NCBI RefSeq assembly: GCF_038502225.1
Contig: NC_091369.1
Location: 18,983,943-19,047,942, forward strand
Direction: 5' to 3'
From: Cherax quadricarinatus
Taxonomy: Eukaryota; Arthropoda; Malacostraca; Decapoda; Parastacidae
DNA length: 64,000 bases
In this document: positions 21,106-29,647 of the stretch, in pieces
How the letters are laid out: each line of letters begins with the position of its first letter
Position numbering within the stretch: position 1 is the stretch's first letter
Position numbers and translations under genes: made by a program
The notes under the pieces: model-generated
Told to the model about the DNA's origin: nothing
Database searches by the model: none
The model's input: the letters and a program-made list of their open reading frames with translations, nothing else

Positions 21106-21235
21106 TGGTACAATGGTACCATATGGTACAATGGTGCCATGTCATACAATGGTATCATATGGTACAATGGTACAATGTACCATATAGTACATTGTACCAT
21201 ATGGTACATTATACCATATGGTACAGGGTACAGGG
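21083..21235. repeat. Palindromic ACCATATGGT array, block 1
   Basis: About a dozen imperfect copies of the self-complementary 10-mer ACCATATGGT separated by short ACAATG-like spacers. Further blocks of the same motif are at 21484-21663 and 21911-22165. Confidence 0.85.
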
Positions 21236-21490
21236 ACCCTAATGGAAATAAGTCTGTCTGACTTTTTTGGGTTATCCTAGGTTCTCCAAACATATGCTGC
21301 TAAGTATGATATTCTATGTAACTTTATTTGTGTATACCTAAATAAACTTACTTATGATGCCACATGCACTTGAGTAAGTTTATTCAGGTGTACACAAATA
21401 CAGTTACATAGATTATCATACATAGCAGCATATGTATAAAATCCTAGGATAAAAAAGTCAGGGTGACTTATTTCCATAGGGATCCCTGTA
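21236..21490. repeat. Inverted pair of SINE-like 3' parts
   Basis: The stretch starting GGACCCTAATGGAAATAAGT at 21235 runs to TAAACTTACTT at about 21352. It is mirrored from GAGTAAGTTTATTCAGG (21372) to TTATTTCCATAGGGATCCC (21488). The arms are about 120 bp with a loop near 20 bp. The GGACCC-AATGGAAATAAGT and TTGGGTTATCCT blocks also occur in the SINE family V body. Confidence 0.75.
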
Positions 21491-21663
21491 TCTGTACCAT
21501 ATGGTGTCCTGTACTGTATGGCACCCTGTACCACATGGTACCCTGTGCCATATGGTACCCTGTGCCATATGTTATCCTGTACTGCATGGTACCCTATACC
21601 ATATAGTACAATATACCATATGGTACCCTGTAACATATGATACCGTGTACCATATGGTCAATA
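21484..21663. repeat. Palindromic ACCATATGGT array, block 2
   Basis: Copies of ACCATATGGT alternate mainly with CCTGT-type spacers instead of the CAATG spacers of blocks 1 and 3, so the blocks diverged or arose separately. Confidence 0.8.
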
Positions 21664-21840
21664 GGTGTTGGTGGCATGAGACACCAGCCAAGACTAAGTG
21701 AGTGGCGACGCAAGCTAGCTAGTGACTCCGCAGTTTCCGAGACAAAGCGCTTTGTCATCCACCTCAAGGAACATGTCGAGTTCCTGTACATTTGTAAATA
21801 TATAATAGAACATTACTAATATACAACATTTTTGCATATT

Positions 21841-22225
21841 TTGTTCGTAAACAATTATTGTAAACAAAATAATGATGAAAATATTAGTGTGTCTATTGTG
21901 TTGAATACAACAGTACCATATAGTACCATATGGTACAATGAACCATATGGTATCATGGTACTGTATGGTACAATGTACCAAATGGTGCCATTGTACCATA
22001 TTCTACCATATGGTACCATTGTATCATATGGTATCATTGTATCATATGGTACCATTGTATCATGTGCCATTGTACCATATTGTACCATATGTACAATTGT
22101 ACTATATGGTACCATTGCACCCTATGGCACCATTGTACCATATGGTACTATATGGTACCATTGTATTCAACACAATAACTGCACTAATATTTTCATCATT
22201 TTGTTTACAATAAATTTGTAAACAA
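21841..22225. repeat. Foldback: palindromic array block 3 between inverted repeats
   Basis: About 65 bp containing TAATGATGAAAATATTAGTG and TATTGTGTTGAATACAA (21841-21908) are mirrored by TTGTATTCAACACAATA and ATATTTTCATCATT (22160-22225). The ACCATATGGT array at 21911-22165 forms the centre. A third partial arm follows at 22226-22282 (AGTTATTGTGTTGAATACAA). Confidence 0.75.
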
Positions 22226-22304
22226 GTTTTGTAAGCAATATAATGATAAACAAATTAGTGCAGTTATTGTGTTGAATACAATGAGTGTACACTTATAAAA
22301 TATA

Positions 22305-22507
22305 CAGTGGACCCCCGCTTAACGATCACCTCCCAATGCAACCAATTATGTAAGTGTATTTATGTAAGTGCATTTGTACGTGTATGTTTGGGGGTCTGAA
22401 ATGGACTAATCTACTTCACAATATTCCTTATGGGAACAAATTCGGTCAGTACTGGCACCTGAACATACTTCTGAAATGAAAAAATATCATTAACCGGGGG
22501 TCCACTG
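22305..22507 (-). mobile_element. 203-bp Tigger-type MITE, copy 2 (inverted)
   Basis: Ends CAGTGGACCCCCGCTTAACG and AACCGGGGGTCCACTG with TA on each side (22303-22304, 22508-22509). In reverse complement it aligns end to end with the copy at 20025-20227. Confidence 0.9.
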
Positions 22508-22884
22508 TACATTATATTGGTCTCACAGGCCACAAATGTTACTAGAAAAAGAAAAAAATTAGAAAAGAAAAGAAAAAAGTATAAAAAACGTAAAATAAAA
22601 AAATGCAATTTTGCAGAAGTCACTGATGTTGCCGCCACCAGGTCATTTTGGGTCAACTTCCTGCCGCTGTATCTCGGTAAGTACTTATCAGAAATTTTTT
22701 TTTGTTTTATTACCTTCACAAAAATATTATCTTTAATTCTGTAATAATTTTTTTTTTTTTTTTTTTCAAAATTTCTTGGACACTGGGGCACCCATTCCGA
22801 TTTTGGCCTTGGACCCTGAAAGGGTTAAACTCATAAGTCAAGGTTCCACTGTATTGTACTATGTATATATGTAAAAAGTAACAA

Positions 22885-23150
22885 AGAGTACTCATACCTT
22901 GACAGAAGTCTCAAATTCCAGACACACATACAGCAAATTTCTAAGAAAGTCTCTAAAAGACCACAATCAGTTCTCCTTGTTCTGTACCACTCACTCATTC
23001 ACCCCTATCTCACCTATGGAGTCTGTACATCGGGCTCAACTACAGTAAATCACCTCAGACCCTTAATAACCCAACAAAAAACAATAATCCGATTGATAAC
23101 AAATTCCAACTCGAGACAGCATACTCCGCCACCATTCAAAAGTCTTAACA
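22885..23150 (+). pseudogene. LINE family T fragment, second copy
   Basis: The reading LKFQTHIQQISKKVSKRP followed by LVLYHSLIHPYLTYGVC and LITQQKTIIRLIT parallels the minus-strand copy at 13663-14287 (LTLYHSLIYPYLTYAIC). It is a short, 5'- and 3'-truncated piece with a stop or frame change near each end. Confidence 0.75.
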
Positions 23151-23395
23151 CCTGTTGTCTGTTCACCAAGCAGCAGATACCTAGGAGTTAGTTGAACACT
23201 GTGGGGGTTAATACATGCTGTGTGTTCATCAAACAGCAAATACTTAAGAATCAGTTGAACACTGTGGGGTTAACACCTTTGTGTTCATCAAGCAGTTGAT
23301 ACCTAGGAGTTAGTTGAGCACTGTGGGGAGGACCCAGAGATTCCAATGGAAAAACAGTTAGTCACAGGGCTTTGATTTCTTGGGTTAAGTGATTA
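23151..23395 (+). mobile_element. SINE family V variant with internal triplication
   Basis: A segment of about 65 bp (ACACCTGTTGTCTGTTCACC ... GTTGAACACTGTGGG) occurs three times in a row at about 23150, 23205 and 23270. The SINE 3' block follows (GGACCC, CCAATGGAAA, CTTGGGTTAAG). The repeated segment corresponds to the TTCACCTAGCAGCAAATAGG body of family V. Confidence 0.65.
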
Positions 23396-23469
23396 CGATG
23401 CCTACACTATGTCTAGCTCTCATACAATGCCATGTTGAATATTCTAGTTCTTCATGGTATTCTGCCCTA

Positions 23470-23765
23470 CAGTGGCCCATGGACTGGTAGGCAACGCTCT
23501 CACTTCACAAGCTGAGTGTCCATGGTTCAATCCCCAGCAAGGGTGGAAACACTGGGCGGGTTTCCTTACACCTGCTATCTTGTTCATCTAGTAAGCAAGT
23601 AGGTACCTGGGTGTTAATCGACTAGTGTAGGTTGCTCCTGGGGGACAAGATTGAGGACACCAATGGAAATAAGACAGACAGTCCTCAATGATGCACTGCC
23701 TTTCTTGGGTTATCTCAGATGACTAACCCTTCAGGGTTAAAAATCCAAACAAAATCTTATCCTAA
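23470..23765 (+). mobile_element. SINE family V copy (divergent)
   Basis: A tRNA-like head with a B-box-like GGTTCAATCCC at about 23524 is followed by the body (GTAGGTACCTGGGTGTTAAT) and the 3' block ending in AAATCCAAACAAAATCTTATC. It has more substitutions than the copies at 41163 and 50440. Confidence 0.8.
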
Positions 23766-24197
23766 AAGAATCTGACAAAGCTCCCTGAGAGAGACACATT
23801 ACCACATTAAAATGTCACATTAGTTGCATCTGTGTCTTTTACCTAACATATTAAAAGTTATCTGAAACAAGATTGTAAGATTCATCCTAGACCTAGGTAA
23901 AAGAGAACATGTAGGCCAGCATGAATTTCAAAAACTATAAGTGCTTAACATGGAATATAAGAATAAATTAATATGGAAGATGAGAGTAAATTAATGTGTA
24001 AATTAATGTGAAAGATGAGAGTTGAGGTTGAGGATGAGGTTGAGGGACTGATTACCTCATCTTCTGTACATAGTTCTACTGTCTTCAAGTTATGTCCTAT
24101 AATTTGTATTGATAAAGCCACTGGATGGCGAAACGTCTACAATAAAGATACCCAGATGTTGCACATGTGTCTTAATTTCAAATTAATGGATATTCAT
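23766..24197. other. Intronic sequence with a conserved-looking repeat tail
   Basis: No gene is visible. The segment 24050-24185 (GATAAAGCCACTGGATGGCG and CAATAAAGATACCCAGATG) resembles a retroelement tail I associate with decapod genomes, possibly Penelope-like; this is from memory and unverified. Confidence 0.35.
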
Positions 24198-24818
24198 ACA
24201 GGAAAATGATAGGATGGATAATGAGAACCTTCAAAACCAGGGAGGCATAGTTTGTTCTCTCTAGGCTGGAATACTGCTATACACTAACAGCTTCCTTCAA
24301 GGCAGGTGAAATTGCCGACCTGGAGAGTGTACAAAGAATTTTCACGGCACACATAAGTACAATAAGGCACCTAAATTACTGGGAACGGTTGATGGCCGTT
24401 GATTTGTATTCCCTGGAATGCAGGCGAGAGAGATACATGATAATATACACTTGGAAAATCCTAGAGGGATTAGTACTAAACTTGCACATGAAAATCAGTC
24501 CCTATGTTGCAAGAGATACAACATTCCCCCCAATGAAAAGCAGTGGTGCCACGAGTACACTGAGAGACAACATGATAGTGTCCAGGGCCCAAGACCCAAT
24601 TGCCTCCCAGCATACATAAGGGGGATTACCAATAGACCCCTGACTCTTCAAAAAGGCACTGGACAGGCACCTAAAGTCAGTACCTGACCAGCAGGTTCGT
24701 ACGTCAGGTTGCATGTGGCCAGCAGTAACAGCCTGGTTGATCAGACCCTGATCCATCATGAGGCCTGGTCTCAGACTGAGTCTCGGGGGCGTTGACCCCC
24801 GAAACCTTCTCCAGGTAT
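24198..24818 (+). pseudogene. LINE family J fragment, copy D (divergent subfamily)
   Basis: A stretch encoding GWIMRTFKTRE at about 24213 leads through LYSLECRRERYMIIYTWKIL (24401 on) to IPPNEKQWCHEYTERQHD in a shifted frame and PAYIRGITNRPL. It ends CTTCTCCAGGTATACC. Several frameshifts are present. Confidence 0.85.
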
Positions 24819-24994
24819 ACCCGTCTGGTCTTATATTTAAAGTTTCCTGGCAGTTTCATCCACTACTTTTACCTAACTAATACTTTATTATAAACCTTGA
24901 CTTATTCTGAATATCCCTGGGATAATTCTACATAAATTACTTTACAAAAATCTTTGTAAAGTTGCATGAGATGTTAAGTGGAAATCATTTTTAC

Positions 24995-25108
24995 CAATAC
25001 ATATGTGTCCAGTAGACTTCGATACATATCTAAAAATTTGACAGCAGACTTTGTAAAGTTCTTCCAGGCGTCAACACTCTCCTCACACATGTGAACACAT
25101 CCATACAT
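24995..25108 (-). CDS. METTL25B: METTL25B-like methyltransferase, first coding exon
   Basis: On the minus strand the ATG at 25108 (context AAAGCCATGT) opens 38 codons, starting MYGCVHMCEESVDAWKNF and ending YRSLLDTYVL, before a donor (GTAAAAATG from 24994) at phase 0. About 28 residues precede the YRSLLD motif, close to the distance in vertebrate METTL25B as I recall it, which supports this start. The exon joins in phase to 18766-18878 across an intron of 6116 bp that holds most of the nested transposons of this region. The frame stays open upstream (EYRGEEVIKA), but that part is interrupted at 25139/25140 by an inserted retroelement, so I take it as 5' leader. The catalytic part of the gene would lie left of 18766 and was not found. 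Confidence 0.75.
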
Positions 25109-25139
25109 GGCTTTAATAACTTCTTCTCCACGATACTCA

Positions 25140-25750
25140 AGTTGTTGTTGTTGTTGTTTGGGTTTATAGGGCCACTGACAGCATGCGCCGTATCGAGCCC
25201 GGCCTTCCAGTGCTCGGAAAAGGAGTCATGACAAGATAAGATAAGACTAAAGTGGATGTTTGACTAATAACTGCGGATTACAATAAACTAGCCACTTCGG
25301 TGGCAAAATCTAAATCTACTGCGGATTATATGTCCCTAATGCGCCCTGAAGCCAGCAAGAATGTGCAGGTACAGGCCAAGATCTCCTGACGGTCCGGAGG
25401 GTCAAACCTCTCCCCACTGAGGAGGAGACGTAGAGTTAAAGATTGCACCTCAAACGCACACAAGGTCGCACGGAGAATTAGTCCGTGCAGAGCGGTAACG
25501 TGGGCACCACAGTAGGAAGTGTTCCACCGTCTCAGGCTGTGAGGGACACCACGGGCAGTACGGAAAGTCCGTCATCCGGAGGCGGTGCAAATGAGCTGCC
25601 AGCCGTGAGTACCCAACCCGGAGGCGAGTCAGTCCAACATCACGGGCTGGAGTTTTGAGACTCTCTGACCGCGGGTTCAATCCCGGCCGGGGTATGGTTT
25701 GGAGTGCAACATCCACTGAGCGATTGGGATGGCGAGCCCAAGGGGAGGGC
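25140..25750 (-). mobile_element. 611-bp truncated LINE/SINE chimera with 12-bp target duplication
   Basis: The insertion is flanked by CCACGATACTCA at 25128-25139 and 25751-25762. On the minus strand its head holds a tRNA-like B-box (GGGATTGAACCCGCGG complement) shared with the SINE at 60070-60745. Next comes a reading with LRVGYSRLAAHLHRLRMTDF, PYCPWCPSQPETVEHFLLWC, a zinc-knuckle (zf-RVT) that ends some RNase H-bearing LINEs. The 3' part ends in a CAA repeat. It is 5' truncated. Confidence 0.75.
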
Positions 25751-25867
25751 CCACGATACTCATGTGAAAATCTTGATGTTTTTGAGGATTTATAGGGCCA
25801 CTGATGGCTGACACTGTAATATTGCTGTTAATAAGTTTATTCAGGTATAGGTACGCATTGGTAGTTA

Positions 25868-25884
25868 TACTACTACTACTACTG

Positions 25885-25980
<96 letters not shown>

Positions 25981-25981
25981 A

Positions 25982-26028
<47 letters not shown>

Positions 26029-26031
26029 TCT
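25868..26031. repeat. Compound (CTA)n / (AAT)n microsatellite
   Basis: About 110 bp of CTA repeats with a few TTC and GCT interruptions pass directly into about 48 bp of AAT repeats. The long poly-Leu, poly-Ile, poly-Ser and poly-Val frames here are artefacts of the trinucleotide run. Confidence 0.97.
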
Positions 26032-26189
26032 TCATATATACAAGCACATGTACAAGGTATAGGTCTAGCTGATATCAATGACACTACTATAAGAAAGCGT
26101 CTTGTTATGCAGAGCGTTTCGGGCAAATTAGGTCAGTTTTGTCCCAGGATGCGACCCACACCAGTCCACTAACACCCATGTACCTATTT

Positions 26190-28548
26190 TACTGATGGGT
26201 GAACAAAGACAACCGGCGTCTTAAGTTCCCAACAGAACGAGGTGAGGAGTCCACACGCACAACCTGGCTATGGGAAAGAGGTAATTGGCCAGCCCTTTGC
26301 TCTGAGCTCGCCACCACCAATTGGAATGCTCTTCTCCAAGGGGATGTTGACAACCAAGTGAAAGCCTTCACTGGACACATCCTTAATCTACAACAAGAAC
26401 ATATTCCTCACCGGCAATATGTGACGAAGCCTACAGATCAGCCTTGGTTTGACTTTCGTTGCAGAGAGGCTGCTACTGCTAAGTACAAAGCATGGCGAAG
26501 GTATAAGAGACATCCTACCACTTATAAGAGGAACTTGCACAGGCAACCCTGTAGGCATATGGGTGACGTTCAGAAGTGGGCCATTGCTAAATGGGAGGTG
26601 GACACAAAAAGAAAGCTAGCATCGGGTAGGGTAGGCTCCAAAACCTGGTGGTCCCTGGTCAAGGACAGACAAGGTTATCTGCCTGATGAACTCCTTCCAA
26701 CTCTAAATCGACAGGATGGGACCACCTCTACTAGTAGTCAAGAGAAGGCGGACCTCTTTGCCGAACACTTTGCTACCAAAATGCAAGTTCCTGATCCAGC
26801 AAGGGACCCTCCTTGGCTAGCTGCAAAAACTGTGTCAAAACTGTCAGTGGTGACAATAAGGCAGGAGGAGGTGCATTTCCTTCTTAAATCACTTGACCAA
26901 GAAAAGGCTGTGGGCCCAGACAAGTTGAGCCCAAGACTGCTGAGAAGATGTGCAGATCAGCTAGCAGCACCTCTAACTCGCATCTTTCAGCACTGCCTAG
27001 TACAGTGTAAATGGCCCTCTCTGTGGAAAGAGGTAAATGTAGTCCCTGTTCACAAAAAGAAGAGCAGAACAGAAATCAGCAACTACAGACCAGTGTCACT
27101 CCTGTCAATCACTGGTAAGATCCTTGAGACAATAATCTCAAGACAAATGACAGAGTTTTTTGACTACCACTCGCTACTTTGTGATCGTCAATATGGCCTC
27201 AGGAAAGGTTACTCTGCTGCTGATCTGTTATTAAACCTCTCCACTAAGTAGCACCAGTCACTGGATGAATCCAAAGTCAGCTGTGTGGTAGCACTGGACA
27301 TTGGTGGTGCTTTCGACCGGGTGTGGCACAAGGGCCTCTTAGCAAAACTTCAAGCACTGGGAGTTGGAGGCTTTACGCTATGTCTCCTCAGTGATTACCT
27401 TCATGGTAGATCTCTAAGGGTAGTTCTCAATGGAACGGAATCAGCAAGACATCCTATTGGGCAAGTGTTCCACAAGGAAGCGTGCTGGGACCATTGTTAT
27501 GGAATGTCTACTTCAACGACCTTCTTCATCTCATCCCAGAATCCCTTGCATATGCACACGACTGTACACTGACATTCAATTATCCAAGAGAAGAAATGCC
27601 AGCTGCTCTAAGCTTCATCAATCACCAGCTAAGAGCTGTATCAGCTTGGGGAAATAGATGGCAAGTAACATTTGCACCTGAGAAAACGCAAATGATGATG
27701 GTCTCTAGGCACCATGATGGTAATGCTGGTGCAGTAGTAAGGATGAATGGGAGGGTTTTGGCATCTGGAGAAGAAGTTGATATCCTTGGTGTGAAATTTG
27801 ACTCCAAACTAACCATGAAGAACCACCTTGTGAATCTTGCAAACAAGGCAGCCAGGAAGCTTACAGCACTTCGCCATATCTCACATCTGCTTGACAGTAG
27901 GGGTTGCAAGATTCTGTAAGAGGCACAAGTACGCTCACATCTTGAGTATGCTCCACTTTCTTGGTTTGCCTGCCCCCCCCCCTCTCATCTGCGACTGCTT
28001 GACAGAGTAGAGAACAGAGCAAGACGTCTCATCTCTCGCCTGGAAACATCCTGGATAGATCTGTCATTTCAGCAGAGCCTTCAACACAGGAGGGATGTGG
28101 GTGGCCTTACTGTTATGTACAAGGCCAATATTGTAAAAGTACCACACTTGGATCCATTTCGAGGACAGCGTGAAACAATCTTTTATGCCACAAGACGGGC
28201 AGAAAGCAGCAACTTCACTCTGGCTGTACCCTTCTCCAGAACATCACTCCATCTGAGATCATATATACCCAGGATGACTCGAGTATAGAACACATTCGTA
28301 CAGCATAATGATGTCAACGAGATAAAGTCAGTTGATCAAATGAAAATTCTGGCCCACAGATGGCTTCAGCTTCATCCTGTTCCCTACTTGTATGTCTCAT
28401 AACAATAAAAATGCTTTCAAATGAGCTGATGTAGGTAACAGCTCTTAGCTTACCAATAAAGTTAGGAATCCTTAACCTGTAAACAGCTTCTCAATAAAGC
28501 TAGGGGTCCTTAACCTAACCTTGTCAAACCCTGTGTAAAAAAAAAAAA

Positions 28549-28553
<5 letters not shown>
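26190..28553 (+). pseudogene. LINE family N (RT-bearing, broken) with poly-A end
   Basis: A long open stretch (26199-27251) carries linker sequence (PWFDFRCREAATAKYKAWRR) and RT blocks: EKAVGPDKLSPRLLRR, VVPVHKKKSRTEISNYRPVS and RQYGLRKGYSAADLLL. After a stop at 27249-27251 come ALDIGGAFDRVWHKGLLAKL and then, after a frame change near 27470, QGSVLGPLLWNVYFNDLLH. The active-site region reads LAYAHDCTLTF, so YADD is mutated to AHDC. The C-terminus continues through VDILGVKFDSKLTMKNHL and breaks near 27919. The 3' end has an (A)15 run at about 28538. Clade unclear; Jockey- or I-like is likely. Confidence 0.85.

Positions 28554-28586
<33 letters not shown>
28553..28586 (+). repeat. (GA)n microsatellite
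   Basis: A run of GA dinucleotides sits directly after the poly-A end of LINE family N and before the truncated start of the CR1-like LINE. Confidence 0.95.
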
Positions 28587-28587
<1 letters not shown>

Positions 28588-29647
28588 CAGGGGACAAGTC
28601 GTTACCGTCAAATTACCGCCCAATAAGCCTAACCTCAATTGTAGGCAATTTACTAGAGTCAATTATAGCTGATAATATAAGAAGCCATGTCGAAAGGCAT
28701 AATTTGATAATGATACTCAACATGGTTTCACCAGGGGCCTTTCCTGCTTAACTAATTTATTAATCTTCTTCAGCAAAGCATTTGAGGCCATTGATCAGGA
28801 TAAAGAATTCGATATTGTTTATTTAGATTTTAGTAAGGCTTTTGACAGACTACCACATCAGAGACTGTTGAAGAAAGTGGCTGCTCATGGCATTGGGGGA
28901 AAAAATGCTGTCATGGATCGAGTCATGGCTCACTAATAGGAAGCAGAGAGTGTGCATAAATGAGGTTAAATCTGAGTGGGGATCTGTAAAAAGTGGCGTT
29001 CCCCAGGGATCAGTTTAAGGCCCATTGATGTTTATAATATATATAAACGACCTTGACGAGGGAATTACTAGTGACATGAGCAAATTTGCTGATGACACGA
29101 AGATAGGTGGGATAATCTATTCAGACGTTGGTGTCTCACAACTTCAGGAGGATTTAGACAAACTCAATTCGTGGTCAGAAAAGTGGCAGATACAGTTCAA
29201 TATAGATAAATGTAAAGTTCTAAAGCTCGGAAATGTCCATAGCCCTAGCATCTACCAGCTTAATAATGTTGAACTTAGCCGTGTAGAATGCAGTGCCTAG
29301 CGTGCGTAATAAGGCAAATAGATTACTGGGATTTATATCAAGAAGTGTAAGCAACAGAAGTCCAGAGGTCATACTGCAACTTTATACATCATTATTAAGG
29401 CCTCACCTAGATTATGCAGCTCAATTCTGGTCTCCATATTACAGAATGGACATAAATTCGTTAGAAAACATTCAGCGTAGAATGACTAAATTAATACATA
29501 GCATTAGAAATCTTCCTTATGAAGAAAGATTGAAGACTCTTAAGTTACATTCACTTGTTCGACGAAGAATGAGGGGAGACATGATCGAAGTGTATAAGTG
29601 GAAGATGGGTGTTAATAAAGGGGATATAAATAAGGTCTTGAATATAG
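28587..29647 (+). pseudogene. CR1-like LINE, copy 1 (interrupted by copy 2)
   Basis: RT blocks can be read across several frameshifts: NYRPISLTSIVGNLLESII, DIVYLDFSKAFDRLPHQRLL, then MSKFADDTKIGGII with the catalytic Asp pair intact, SWSEKWQIQFNIDKCKVLKL, and the C-terminus RPHLDYAAQFWSPYYRMDIN and LVRRRMRGDMIEVYKWK. It stops at 29647 exactly where the reverse-oriented 3' end of copy 2 begins. Confidence 0.9.

Larger units (their letters stand above)
20742..22824 (+). mobile_element. piggyBac element, complete ends, scrambled interior
   Basis: The ends CCCTTTCAGGGTCC (20742) and GGACCCTGAAAGGG (ending 22824) are perfect inverted repeats, with TTAA duplications at 20738-20741 and 22825-22828. 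The left 200 bp match the leader of the piggyBac element at 7151 downward. Only the start of a transposase survives (20948 on). The rest is replaced by palindromic 10-mer arrays, an inverted SINE pair, a foldback and a MITE. Confidence 0.9.
19085..22851. mobile_element. Composite Tigger-type element with head-to-head halves
   Basis: Ends CAGTGGAACCTTGACTTACG (19085) and CATAAGTCAAGGTTCCACTG (ending 22851) are inverted, with TA outside each (19083-19084, 22852-22853). Inside are two copies of the same transposase 5' region pointing away from each other (19249-19335 minus, 19687-20011 plus). The right half also received a 203-bp MITE and, in its terminal region, a TTAA-flanked piggyBac element. 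It lies in the METTL25B-like intron. Confidence 0.8.

Noticed and set aside
24050..24185. Penelope-like element
   Set aside because: Only a tail-like stretch remembered from similar genomes; no reverse transcriptase or GIY-YIG motif is present to support it.
25677..26172. Poly-Ser, poly-Leu, poly-Ile and poly-Val frames
   Set aside because: These are translations of a (CTA)n/(AAT)n microsatellite.
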